Source: DASZUK01 sp963844575 (lineage in GTDB: Bacteria > Actinomycetota > Acidimicrobiia > Acidimicrobiales > RAAP-2). Taken from it: a DNA stretch of 64,000 nt. Under the pieces are notes generated by a model. The model was not told the origin of the DNA and searched no databases. It saw only the letters and a list, made by a program, of their open reading frames with translations. The first letter of the stretch is position 1; every line of letters starts with the position of its first letter. Positions 40,117 to 48,072 of this stretch are shown here, one piece after another. The translations under genes were made by a program, and so were the position numbers. The stretch spans positions 2,294,001-2,358,000 of the forward strand of contig CAWJOU010000005.1 of assembly GCA_963844575.1 (NCBI GenBank), written 5' to 3'.

Positions 40117-41016
40117 ATGACGACGCCATCGCCGACGTCCCGGGAGACGGGGACCTTCACGGTAAAGCGCGGCCTGGCCGACATGCTGCGTGGTGGCGTC
40201 ATCATGGACGTCGTCGACGCCGGACAGGCCAAGATCGCCGAGGACGCGGGCGCCGTCGCGGTGATGGCCCTCGAGCGAGTCCCGGCCGACATCCGCCGGG
40301 ACGGCGGGGTCGCCCGGATGAGCGATCCCGCGCTGATCCAGGGCATCCAGGAGGTCGTCACCGTGCCGGTCATGGCCAAGGCCCGGATCGGGCATTTTGC
40401 CGAGGCGCAGGTGCTCGAGGCACTGGGCGTCGACTACGTCGACGAGAGCGAGGTGCTCACCCCGGCGGACGAGGCGTACCACATCGACAAGTGGGCGTTC
40501 GCGGTCCCGTTCGTCTGCGGTGCGACCAACCTCGGCGAGGCCCTGCGCCGCATCTCCGAGGGCGCGGCGATGATCCGCTCGAAGGGGGAGGCCGGGACCG
40601 GCGACATCGTCGAGGCCGTCCGCCACCTGCGGTCGATCGTCGGCGACATTCGCCGGATCACCCAGGCCGACCGGGCCGAGCTGTTCGGCTGGGCCAAGAC
40701 GCTGCAGGCGCCGATCGGCCTGGTCGAAGAGATCGCCGAGACCGGGCGGTTGCCGGTACCGCTGTTCTGCGCCGGTGGGATCGCGACGCCGGCCGACGCG
40801 TCGCTCGTCATGCAGCTCGGCGCCCAGGCCGTCTTCGTCGGTTCGGGCATCTTCAAGAGCGACGACCCGGCCCGGCGGGCTCGGGCCATCGTCGAGGCGA
40901 CGACCCACTTCGCCGACGCCGAGCACGTCGCCAAGGTGAGCACCGGGCTCGGGGATGCGATGCGCGGGCAGCAGGTGGCCGAGTTGACCGACCGGCTGGC
41001 CGACCGCGGCTGGTAG
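40117..41016 (+). CDS. pdxS: Pyridoxal 5'-phosphate synthase subunit PdxS
   Basis: 299 residues, near-invariant family. It contains 'VKRGLADMLRGGVIMDVVDA', 'AVAVMALERVPADIRRDGGV', the active-site lysines in 'VPVMAKARIGHF' and 'MIRSKGEAGTGDIVEAVRHL', and the phosphate-binding 'AQAVFVGSGIFKS'. It forms PLP from ribose 5-phosphate, glyceraldehyde 3-phosphate and ammonia supplied by PdxT, within a dodecamer. ATG 40117 is preceded by TAGGAT six bases upstream and no Shine-Dalgarno. pdxT follows after 25 bp. Confidence 0.97.
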   Translation: MTTPSPTSRETGTFTVKRGLADMLRGGVIMDVVDAGQAKIAEDAGAVAVMALERVPADIRRDGGVARMSDPALIQGIQEVVTVPVMAKARIGHFAEAQVLEALGVDYVDESEVLTPADEAYHIDKWAFAVPFVCGATNLGEALRRISEGAAMIRSKGEAGTGDIVEAVRHLRSIVGDIRRITQADRAELFGWAKTLQAPIGLVEEIAETGRLPVPLFCAGGIATPADASLVMQLGAQAVFVGSGIFKSDDPARRARAIVEATTHFADAEHVAKVSTGLGDAMRGQQVAELTDRLADRGW

Positions 41017-41041
41017 TCGTTACCCACCGTCCGACCGCCGC

Positions 41042-41725
41042 GTGACCATCGGCATCCTGGCCCTCCAGGGCGACGTGCGTGAGCACGAGGCCGCCTTCGA
41101 CGAGCTCGGTGTCGCCACCCGTCTCGTCCGCCGGCCGGCTCAGCTGGACGGGGTGGACGGGATCGTGCTGCCCGGCGGAGAGTCGACGACGCTGTCGATG
41201 CTGCTGCAGTCGTCCGGGCTCTTCGACCCGCTCGCCGCCGCGCTGGCCGACGGGCTCCCGGCCTTCGGTACCTGCGCCGGTCTGGTCCTCTTGTCCCGGC
41301 GGATCCTCGACGGCCGACCGGACCAGCGGTCGTTCGGGGTGCTCGACTGTGCGGTCCGCCGCAACGGCTACGGCCGCCAACGGTTCTCCTTCGAGGCCAG
41401 CCTGGCCGTGAGCGGACTGGCCCTTTCCGGGCCGGGCACTCCCGACCTCGATGGTGCCGACCTCGATGGCGCCAGCATCGAGGCGCCGATGCCGGCCGTC
41501 TTCATCCGGGCGCCGGTCGTCGTCGAGCTCGGTCCCGGCGTCGACGTGCTGGCGACGCTGGACGCCGGGACGGACGGCCACCCGGACCCGGTCGCCTGCC
41601 GGCAGGGGCCGGTGTTGGCCACCGCGTTCCATCCGGAGCTGACGCCGGACCGCCGGCTCCATCGACTGTTCGCCGAGATGGCCGAGCCTGGCTCGTCGAG
41701 CCGCCCGCCCGGAGGGCATTGGTAG
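41042..41725 (+). CDS. pdxT: Pyridoxal 5'-phosphate synthase glutaminase subunit PdxT
   Basis: 227 residues. It begins VTIGILALQGDVREHEAAF; 'LPGGESTTLSMLL' and 'FGTCAGLVLLS' carry the nucleophilic Cys, and 'TAFHPELTPD' carries the His/Glu pair of a class I glutaminase. It feeds ammonia to PdxS. An insertion before 'MPAVFIRAP' contains a 15-bp duplication giving DLDGADLDGA; the C-terminus is extended. GTG 41042 is the family start. Confidence 0.95.
   Translation: MTIGILALQGDVREHEAAFDELGVATRLVRRPAQLDGVDGIVLPGGESTTLSMLLQSSGLFDPLAAALADGLPAFGTCAGLVLLSRRILDGRPDQRSFGVLDCAVRRNGYGRQRFSFEASLAVSGLALSGPGTPDLDGADLDGASIEAPMPAVFIRAPVVVELGPGVDVLATLDAGTDGHPDPVACRQGPVLATAFHPELTPDRRLHRLFAEMAEPGSSSRPPGGHW
41444..41473. 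repeat. 15-bp tandem duplication in pdxT
   Basis: GACCTCGATGGTGCC is followed at once by GACCTCGATGGCGCC (one difference), coding DLDGA twice in a surface insertion of PdxT. Confidence 0.85.
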
Positions 41726-41780
41726 CATCGGGAGGTCGGGCCGCCCCTGCGGGACCGCCTGGCGGGGAGGAAAGGACGAG

Positions 41781-42530
41781 ATGTCGGGTCACTCGAAATG
41801 GGCCACCACGAAGTACCGGAAGGGCGCGCAGGACGCGGCCCGGGCGAAGGTCTTCGCCAAGCACATCCGGTCGCTCGAGGTGGCCGCCCGGGACGGCGGG
41901 AGCGACATCGAGAACAACGCGTCCCTACGGCTCGCGTACCAGAAAGCCCGCGACGTCTCGATGCCGATGGACACGATCGAGCGGGCCATCAAGCGGGGGA
42001 CCGGCGAGCTGGAAGGCGTCCGCTACGAGGCGGTCAACTACGAGGGCTACGCGCCCGGCGGGGTGGCCGTGATCGCCGAGACGCTGACGGACAACCGGAA
42101 CCGGACGGCCGCGGAGATCAGGAACCTGTTCAACCGCAACGGCGGATCGATGGCCGAGCCGGGCGCGGTCAGCTGGCAGTTCGCCCGCAAGGGCCAGATC
42201 GAGCTCGTCCGCAGTCTCGACGAGGACACGATCATGGAGGCCGCGCTGGAGGCCGGCGCGGAGAACCTGGCCGACGGCGGTGAACGGTGGGTCGTCACCT
42301 GCGCCCCGCACGACCTCGGCGCGGTCCGCGACGCACTGGAGGCGGCGGAGATGAAACCGACGTCGGCCGAACTGGTCTTCGAGCCGACGTCGACGGTGGA
42401 GGTGGCCGACGAGGGTGACGCCCAGCGGGTCCTCCGCCTACTGGAGATCATCGACGACCACGACGACGTCCAGGCGGTGCACGCCAACTACGACATCCCC
42501 GACGCCATCCTCGCCGGCTACGCCGGCTGA
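41781..42530 (+). CDS. YebC/PmpR-family DNA-binding regulator
   Basis: 249 residues of the typical three-domain TACO1/YebC protein, starting MSGHSKWATTKYRKGAQDAA. 'PMDTIERAIKRGTGELEGV' and 'NRTAAEIRNLFNRNGGSMAE' are the conserved blocks. Members act as transcription regulators or help translation of proline-rich stretches. ATG 41781 has GGGGAGGAAAGGA upstream; TAGCAT at 41723-41728 is the likely -10, giving a roughly 45-nt leader. It follows pdxT, as in M. tuberculosis (Rv2603c). Confidence 0.95.
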   Translation: MSGHSKWATTKYRKGAQDAARAKVFAKHIRSLEVAARDGGSDIENNASLRLAYQKARDVSMPMDTIERAIKRGTGELEGVRYEAVNYEGYAPGGVAVIAETLTDNRNRTAAEIRNLFNRNGGSMAEPGAVSWQFARKGQIELVRSLDEDTIMEAALEAGAENLADGGERWVVTCAPHDLGAVRDALEAAEMKPTSAELVFEPTSTVEVADEGDAQRVLRLLEIIDDHDDVQAVHANYDIPDAILAGYAG

Positions 42531-42542
42531 TCAGCGCCGTCG

Positions 42543-44390
42543 GTGAGCCCGACCGGTCCGCCGGGGGTGGTCGCCCCACCGGCGACGGGTCCAACGGCGT
42601 CGCCTTCGCGTCCGACACCGCGGTCGCGTTCGTCGGCGGCAGCATCGGCGTCGATGCGGGCCTCGGTCACGGTGCGGGCGGCCGCGGCCGTGGTCATCGG
42701 CCTGGCCGGAGCGTACGGGCTGGTACTGCGGCTGTGGCTGCTCGCCCACACGCCGGTCAACAGCGACTGGGCGGTCGCCGGTCTGATGGCCAAGTCGATC
42801 CTGTCCGGCCACTTCTGGACGTTCTACTGGGGCCAGCAGTACGGCGGCGTCGAGCCATACCTGGTAGCGCCGGTCGTCTGGCTGTCCGGCGGCAGCCCGT
42901 GGGCGATGGGCGTGACGGCGGCGCTGCTGTCGGCGGTCGCCGCGGTACTAGTGGGCGCGGTCGTCGGGGCGTCGACCGGTCGCCGCTGGCTCGGCTGGGC
43001 GGCGGGCACGCTGGCGTGGGTCTGGCCGTACGCGGTGGTGTGGAACTCGATCCGGGAGTACGGGTTCCGCGGCGTGACGATGGCCTGCGGGCTGCTCGCC
43101 GTCTGGATGGCCGTACGCATCCACCGCGGGCCGACCCGCGTGGTCGACAGCGCGGTGCTCGGGTTGGCGGTCGGCATCGGGTGGTGGTCGTCGCCGGAGC
43201 TCGTCTACTTCGCCGCGCCGGTCGCGGTCGTCCTCGTCCTGTCGTGGGCCCGGCTGTTCGACCGCGACCGGCGGCTGGTCGGGCCATGGCGACCGGGACC
43301 GGTCGCCGTCGCGGTCGCCGGAGCCGTCGTCGGTGCGTTGCCGTGGCTCTACACGAACATCGGCACCGGGTTCGCGTCGCTGCAAACCGGCTCGCTGCCG
43401 TCCTATCGCGGCCTCGGCTACGGGGCGCGGCTCCGCGTCTTCTTCCACGACATGCTGCCGGTGCAGCTCGGTGTCCGTACCGTGCCCGGCGGCGCCTGGG
43501 TGGGTGGGCGCACCGTGGGTCCGGTGCTCTACGGGATCGTCGCTGCGGTCGTCGTCGTGGTCGTCGTCGCCGCGCTGGGATCGGCCCGGCGGGGCCGGGC
43601 CGCGGCCCCGGCATTGGCGACGGCAGCGGGGATCGTCCTCTTCCCGTTCCTGTACGCGCTCGTCCCGTCCACCGGCTACTGGATCGACGGCCGGTACGGC
43701 GTGTACCTGCCGGCGTTCATCGCCATCGCCGCCGGCGTCGTCCTGGCCGGCGCCCGGCCGGCGGTCGACCTGGCGGGCCCCCCGTCTGATCTGCCGTCCG
43801 GCGTTCCGTCCCACGTCCGGGGGCACCGAGCGGGCGCGCACCGACGTCATCGGCGCCCACGCGGCGCGGCGGCGTTGGCCGCCGGCACGGCCGGGCTGGT
43901 CACGGCCACCGTCGGATTGGTCGGCGCCGGTGGGCTGACCGGGCTGGCGGCCCGGGCCGGTGGCGTGCCGGCCCGTCCGGGGGCGTTCACGAGCGGCTGG
44001 CGCGATCCGGAGGCGCCGGTCCGACAGATCGTCGCCACGATGGACGAGCACGGGCTGCGGTACGCGTACGGCACGTACTGGACGGCCTACGTCCTCGACT
44101 ACGTGGCGGGCGGCCGCGTCGTCGTCACGCCGTCGCCGCTCGACGTCGTCCGGCTGCCGTCTGACGCCGCCGCGGTGGCGGCGTCGCCCGGGCCGGCGTG
44201 GCTCTTCTACCCGACCGGGCACACCGCGGCGGCCGCGGCGGCGTTCGCCAACCCGGAGACCGGGCCGGGGAACTACACGGAGGCGCAGTTCGAGTCGCTG
44301 CTGACCGGTCGCCACGTCGCGTACACGGTCGTCCACGTCGGGGTGCTCGACGCCGTCGTGCCGGCCCGCCGGATCACCCTGCCGAAGTGA
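42543..44390 (+). CDS. Polytopic membrane protein, GT-C-like glycosyltransferase candidate
   Basis: About 615 residues with some ten or more transmembrane helices. A first extracytoplasmic loop 'AHTPVNSDWAVAGLMAKSIL' carries an Asp where GT-C lipid-linked sugar transferases have theirs. 'WGQQYGGVEPYLVAPVVWL' and 'NSIREYGFRGVTMACGLLA' resemble the PMT/ArnT-like superfamily. The C-terminal ~150 residues are soluble. Cell-envelope glycosylation is a reasonable guess, not a demonstrated role. GTG 42543 is 12 bp after yebC; ATG 42654, closer to the first helix, is an alternative. Confidence 0.65.
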   Translation: MSPTGPPGVVAPPATGPTASPSRPTPRSRSSAAASASMRASVTVRAAAAVVIGLAGAYGLVLRLWLLAHTPVNSDWAVAGLMAKSILSGHFWTFYWGQQYGGVEPYLVAPVVWLSGGSPWAMGVTAALLSAVAAVLVGAVVGASTGRRWLGWAAGTLAWVWPYAVVWNSIREYGFRGVTMACGLLAVWMAVRIHRGPTRVVDSAVLGLAVGIGWWSSPELVYFAAPVAVVLVLSWARLFDRDRRLVGPWRPGPVAVAVAGAVVGALPWLYTNIGTGFASLQTGSLPSYRGLGYGARLRVFFHDMLPVQLGVRTVPGGAWVGGRTVGPVLYGIVAAVVVVVVVAALGSARRGRAAAPALATAAGIVLFPFLYALVPSTGYWIDGRYGVYLPAFIAIAAGVVLAGARPAVDLAGPPSDLPSGVPSHVRGHRAGAHRRHRRPRGAAALAAGTAGLVTATVGLVGAGGLTGLAARAGGVPARPGAFTSGWRDPEAPVRQIVATMDEHGLRYAYGTYWTAYVLDYVAGGRVVVTPSPLDVVRLPSDAAAVAASPGPAWLFYPTGHTAAAAAAFANPETGPGNYTEAQFESLLTGRHVAYTVVHVGVLDAVVPARRITLPK

Positions 44391-44399
44391 TCGCCGCGC

Positions 44400-44405
44400 T
44401 AGAGT
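44400..44405 (+). promoter_or_regulatory. -10 element TAGAGT of a leaderless ruvCAB promoter
   Basis: TAGAGT ends seven bases before the ruvC GTG at 44413, with no Shine-Dalgarno between. Confidence 0.5.
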
Positions 44406-44412
44406 CGAACGC

Positions 44413-44934
44413 GTGTTCGTACTCGGCATCGACCCGGGCCTGTCACGGTGCGGCTACGGGCTCGTCGCCCGGTCGGGGACGACGTCGGCGCTGACCGCCG
44501 AGGCGGCCGGGGTCATCGAGACCGATCCGCAGGCCGAGCTGCCCCAACGGCTCTGGATCGTCCAGCGGGAGCTGCGGGCGTTGATGGTCGAGTACCGGCC
44601 GACGGCGGTCGCCGTCGAGCGGGTGTTCTTCCAGGTGAACGCCCGCACGGCGATGTCGGTCGGGCAGGCCAGCGGGCTGGCCCTGGCGGCCGCGGCCGAG
44701 GCCGGCTGCGAGGTCGTCGAGTACACGTCCAACGAGGTGAAGCAGGCCCTCGTCGGCTACGGCAGTGCCACCAAGGAGCAGGTGCAGCGGATGGTCACCT
44801 CGGTGCTCGGCCTCGGCGCCGTGCCCCGGCCGCCCGACGTGGCCGATGCGCTCGCGCTGGCGGTCTGCCACCTGACGACGCTGCCGCTCCGCCGAGCCGT
44901 CGCCGCGGCATCCACGAGAGGAGGGCCAACATGA
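44413..44934 (+). CDS. ruvC: Holliday junction resolvase RuvC
   Basis: 173 residues of RNase H fold. The catalytic acids are visible as Asp7 in 'LGIDPGLSRCGYG', Glu in 'AVERVFFQVNARTAMSVGQA', and the pair in 'PPDVADALALAVCH'. It cleaves four-way junctions symmetrically after RuvAB branch migration. The stop overlaps ruvA's ATG (ATGA), and the ruvA Shine-Dalgarno GAGAGGAGGG lies within ruvC. Confidence 0.95.
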   Translation: MFVLGIDPGLSRCGYGLVARSGTTSALTAEAAGVIETDPQAELPQRLWIVQRELRALMVEYRPTAVAVERVFFQVNARTAMSVGQASGLALAAAAEAGCEVVEYTSNEVKQALVGYGSATKEQVQRMVTSVLGLGAVPRPPDVADALALAVCHLTTLPLRRAVAAASTRGGPT

Positions 44935-45524
44935 TCGGGTCGCTGCGGGGGGCCGTCGTGGCCCGGACGGCCGAGGCGGAAATCGTCGTCGAGGTCGGGG
45001 GCGTCGGGTACCGGGTGTCGGTGACGACGGGCACGATGGCGGCCATCGGTGCGGTCGGGGCAGAGGTCTTCCTCCACGTCCACACGCACGTCCGGGAGGA
45101 CGCGATCGTCCTCTACGGCTTCGCTCACGACGACGAGCGCCGGTGCTTCGAGGCGCTGCTCGGCGCCCACGGGGTCGGGCCGTCGCTGGCGCTGGCCGTC
45201 CTGTCCGCTCTCTCGCCGGCGGCGCTGTCGACGGCGGTCCTCGAGGACGACGTCGAGACGCTCTGCTCGGTCCCCGGCGTCGGGCGCAAGACGGCGGCAC
45301 GGCTGCTCATCGATCTGAAGAGCCGCCTCGATCTGCCGGACTTCTCGGCGGCGGCGGTCACCGGTGACGGGCCGGCCCGGTCGGCCCGGGCGGAGGCTCG
45401 GGCCGCACTGACCGAGCTCGGCTACGGGCCGGACGAGATTCGCGGCGCGCTCGACGGCCAGCGCGAGGATGTCGGCGTGGAAGAGCTGCTGCGCCTGGCC
45501 CTGCGGGAGCTGGCCTCCCGGTGA
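44931..45524 (+). CDS. ruvA: Holliday junction branch migration protein RuvA
   Basis: 197 residues: an OB-fold N-terminal domain (MIGSLRGAVVARTAEAEIVV), tandem helix-hairpin-helix motifs ('EALLGAHGVGPSLALAVLSA' and 'LCSVPGVGRKTAARLLIDLK') and a C-terminal RuvB-binding domain ending 'LLRLALRELASR'. It forms the tetramer that holds the junction for RuvB. It overlaps both neighbours by four bases, so ruvCAB is a tightly coupled operon. Confidence 0.95.
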   Translation: MIGSLRGAVVARTAEAEIVVEVGGVGYRVSVTTGTMAAIGAVGAEVFLHVHTHVREDAIVLYGFAHDDERRCFEALLGAHGVGPSLALAVLSALSPAALSTAVLEDDVETLCSVPGVGRKTAARLLIDLKSRLDLPDFSAAAVTGDGPARSARAEARAALTELGYGPDEIRGALDGQREDVGVEELLRLALRELASR

Positions 45525-46690
45525 CGCCGGAAGCTCGCCGGGAGGTTCTGGCCGGGGAGAAGGACGCTGCCGCCCAGAACCCCGCCGCCCAGAACCCCGC
45601 CGCCCACGACGATCGCGCCGGCGATGGCGAGGCCGCCGTGGACGGGCGGAACGTCGATGCCGCGGCGGCCCCGGCGGAGGAGATCGAAGAGGCGGGGCTC
45701 CGGCCGCGCAGCCTGGCCGAGTTCGTCGGCCAGGCGCAGCTGGTCGAGCATCTCGGCATCGTCTTGCAGGCGGCTCGCCGGCGCCGGCAACCGGTCGACC
45801 ACCTGCTGTTCGCCGGGCCGCCGGGACTGGGCAAGACGTCGTTGGCCGGGATCGTCGCCGCCGAGATGGGCGTCGGGCTGCGGGTGACGTCGGGCCCGGT
45901 CCTCGCCCGGGCCGGCGACCTGGCTGCCCTGCTGACCGACCTCCAGGAAGGCGACGTCCTGTTCATCGACGAGATCCACCGGCTGCACCGGTCGGTGGAG
46001 GAGGTGCTGTACCCGGCGATGGAGGACGCGAAGCTCGACATCCTCATCGGGAAGGGCCCGACGGCCCGGTCGATCCGTCTCGACCTCCCGCACTTCACGC
46101 TGGTCGGCGCGACGACCCGGACGGGCCTGGTGGCCGGGCCGCTCCGGGACCGGTTCGGGTTCGTCGGGCGGCTCGACCTCTATATCCCGGCCGAGCTCCA
46201 GGCCATCGTGACCCGGTCGGCCCACATCCTCGGCGTCGAGGTCGAGCCGGAGGGGGCGGCGCGGATCGCCGAGCGGTCACGCGGCACGCCGCGGATCGCC
46301 AACCGGCTCCTCCGCCGGGTCCGGGACTTCGTCGAGGTCCGCGGCGACGGGACCGTCACCGCGGTGACGGCCGAGGAGGGCCTCGACCTGTTCGGCGTCG
46401 ACGGGCTCGGCCTGGACAAGGTCGACCGGGCGATCCTCGACGCGCTCTGCGTGCGGTTCGGTGGTCAGCCGGTCGGGCTGACGACGCTGTCGCAGTGCGT
46501 CGGCGAGGAGCCGGACACGATCGAGGACGCCTACGAGCCGTACCTCCTCCAGCAGGGACTGATCCAGCGGACGCCCCGGGGCCGGGTGGCGACGGCCCGG
46601 GCCTGGACGCACTTGGGGGCCGTGCCCGAGGGGGCCGGCTACCGGATGGCCGGCGGCCGGCGGCCGGGCGGCGTGGACCCGCTGTTCTAG
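45521..46690 (+). CDS. ruvB: Holliday junction branch migration ATPase RuvB
   Basis: 389 residues. The AAA+ core has Walker A 'AGPPGLGKTSLA', Walker B 'VLFIDEIHRL', sensor 1 'LVGATTRTGLV', the arginine finger in 'PLRDRFGF', and the C-terminal winged helix 'PYLLQQGLIQRTPRGRVAT'. It is somewhat longer than usual because of an N-terminal Ala/Asp-rich extension with a duplicated AAQNP unit. GTG 45521 overlaps the ruvA stop (GTGA). Confidence 0.95.
   Translation: MTPEARREVLAGEKDAAAQNPAAQNPAAHDDRAGDGEAAVDGRNVDAAAAPAEEIEEAGLRPRSLAEFVGQAQLVEHLGIVLQAARRRRQPVDHLLFAGPPGLGKTSLAGIVAAEMGVGLRVTSGPVLARAGDLAALLTDLQEGDVLFIDEIHRLHRSVEEVLYPAMEDAKLDILIGKGPTARSIRLDLPHFTLVGATTRTGLVAGPLRDRFGFVGRLDLYIPAELQAIVTRSAHILGVEVEPEGAARIAERSRGTPRIANRLLRRVRDFVEVRGDGTVTAVTAEEGLDLFGVDGLGLDKVDRAILDALCVRFGGQPVGLTTLSQCVGEEPDTIEDAYEPYLLQQGLIQRTPRGRVATARAWTHLGAVPEGAGYRMAGGRRPGGVDPLF
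45575..45604. repeat. 15-bp tandem duplication in the ruvB N-terminal extension
   Basis: CAGAACCCCGCCGCC occurs twice in a row, giving the repeated QNPAA in the non-conserved N-terminus of RuvB. Confidence 0.9.
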
Positions 46691-46719
46691 GACTGGTGCT
46701 GGTCTAGGACTGGTGCTGG
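46687..46719. repeat. 17-bp tandem duplication spanning two convergent stop codons
   Basis: CTAGGACTGGTGCTGGT is followed by a second copy matching 16 of 17 bases. The first copy contains the ruvB TAG; the second begins with CTA, the stop of the minus-strand response regulator. The duplicated segment codes the regulator's last residues (HQS stop). Confidence 0.9.
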
Positions 46720-47402
46720 CGGTAGCGGTAGCCGAAGCCCCGGACGGTCTCGAGCGGGGAGTCCTCGGGGACGTCCCAGTCGAGCTTGCGTCGGAGACGG
46801 AGAACGGCGTACTTGACCCGGGCCGGCGCCAGGCCGGACGGGTCGTCCCAGGCCAGCTCGATGAGCTGGTCGGCCGAGAGGATCTGGCCGGAGTGGCGGA
46901 CGAGCGCGGACAGGAGCCGGTACTCGGTCGGGGTCAGCAGCACGGGCTCGCCGCTGAGCGTCACCCGCTGGTTGACGAAGTCGAGCCGGATGCGGCCGTC
47001 GTCGAACGCGGTGTTGGCCGGTGACGTCGTCACCTGGCGCCGGCGGATGGCCTGGAGCCGGGCGAGCAGCTCGACCCGGCTGAACGGCTTCGTCAGGTAG
47101 TCGTCGGCGCCGGCGTTGAGACCCCGGACCTTGTCCCGCTCGGCCGACCGGGCGGTGAGGACGAGGACCGGGGCGTCGCTCATGTCACGGATCCGTTCGA
47201 GCACCTGCCAGCCGTCGAGGTCCGGCAGGCCGACGTCCAAGATGACCAGGTCCGGGCGCTCCTCGTGGAACGCCCGCAGGCCGTCCCGACCGGTCGCCGC
47301 CTCGCTGACGACGTAGCCCTCGCGACCGAGGAGGGCACGGAGCAGCTGTCGGATGTCCGCGTCGTCCTCGATGGCCAACACGGACGTGTCGCCCTCGCGC
47401 AC
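46704..47402 (-). CDS. OmpR/PhoB-family response regulator
   Basis: 232 residues. The receiver domain (8-120) has the acidic pair Asp13/Asp14, phospho-acceptor Asp56 ('LVILDVGLPDLDGW'), Thr in 'VLVLTARS' and Lys in 'DDYLTKPFSR'. The winged-helix DNA-binding domain follows ('LLTPTEYRLLSALVRHSGQI', 'VKYAVLRLRRKL', 'VRGFGYRYR'). No histidine kinase gene is adjacent, so it is an orphan in this window. GTG 47402 has GAGGA 8 nt upstream; GTG 47408 is too close to that site. It diverges from yajC. Confidence 0.92.
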   Translation of the reverse strand: MREGDTSVLAIEDDADIRQLLRALLGREGYVVSEAATGRDGLRAFHEERPDLVILDVGLPDLDGWQVLERIRDMSDAPVLVLTARSAERDKVRGLNAGADDYLTKPFSRVELLARLQAIRRRQVTTSPANTAFDDGRIRLDFVNQRVTLSGEPVLLTPTEYRLLSALVRHSGQILSADQLIELAWDDPSGLAPARVKYAVLRLRRKLDWDVPEDSPLETVRGFGYRYRQHQS

Positions 47403-47465
47403 CCACACCGTCCTCAGCGTCCGTGCCGAGCCGGGAGGGGTCCCAGGCGACGGCGGCAGCGGCTC

Positions 47466-47486
47466 TCGGGGAAATCCTATCCCCGA
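47466..47486. promoter_or_regulatory. Inverted repeat between the response regulator and yajC
   Basis: TCGGGGA - AATCCTA - TCCCCGA: perfect 7-bp arms around a 7-base spacer, in the 178-bp divergent intergenic region. It could be a binding site for the response regulator or a hairpin. TATGGT at 47535-47540 may be the yajC -10. Confidence 0.45.
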
Positions 47487-47580
47487 CACGGCCGTGCACC
47501 TTGTTCCCTGCTGCCGCCGGCGGCTTCCCCACGTTGTATGGTGACGCTCCTGTGCGTCCGACGAACGACGAAATGAGCCG

Positions 47581-48072
47581 ATGACCATGACCGTGCTCCC
47601 GCACGTTCTCGCCGCGACCAAGTCGAGCGGCGGTGGCAGCATCGGCTTCCTCGTCGTCATCGTCATCATTGGCATCGCCGGCTACTTCTTCTTCCTCCGG
47701 CCCCAGCAGCAAAAGGCCCGCAAGCAGAAGGCGCAGCAGCAGGACGTCGGGATCGGCGACGAGGTCATGACGATCGGCGGCATCGTCGGCACGATCCTCG
47801 ACATGGAGAACGACCGCGTGACGATCATCACCGGTCTCCAGGACGGCGACGAAGGCGGCAGCCCCGGGCAGCCGACCCGGATCGTGCTGATCCGGAGCGC
47901 GATCGCCCGCAAGGTCGAGCCGGTCGTCAGCGAGCCCGACTCGGTGACCGACGGGTCACCGGACGCCGAGCTGCACTACGACGACAGCACTGACGACGAC
48001 GCGGCGGAAGCCGATGGGGGGGACGGCGAACGCCGGGCCGATGGGGGGTCCGGGGAGGGTAAAGGGCCGTGA
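47581..48072 (+). CDS. yajC: Preprotein translocase subunit YajC
   Basis: 163 residues. A single transmembrane helix 'IGFLVVIVIIGIAGYFFFLR' is followed by the conserved 'RPQQQKARKQKAQQQDVGIG' and 'DEVMTIGGIVGTILDMENDR', then an acidic C-terminal tail. YajC associates with SecDF. Two in-frame ATGs (47581, 47587) are possible starts. Its stop overlaps the GTG of the SecD-like gene (GTGA). Confidence 0.93.
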   Translation: MTMTVLPHVLAATKSSGGGSIGFLVVIVIIGIAGYFFFLRPQQQKARKQKAQQQDVGIGDEVMTIGGIVGTILDMENDRVTIITGLQDGDEGGSPGQPTRIVLIRSAIARKVEPVVSEPDSVTDGSPDAELHYDDSTDDDAAEADGGDGERRADGGSGEGKGP

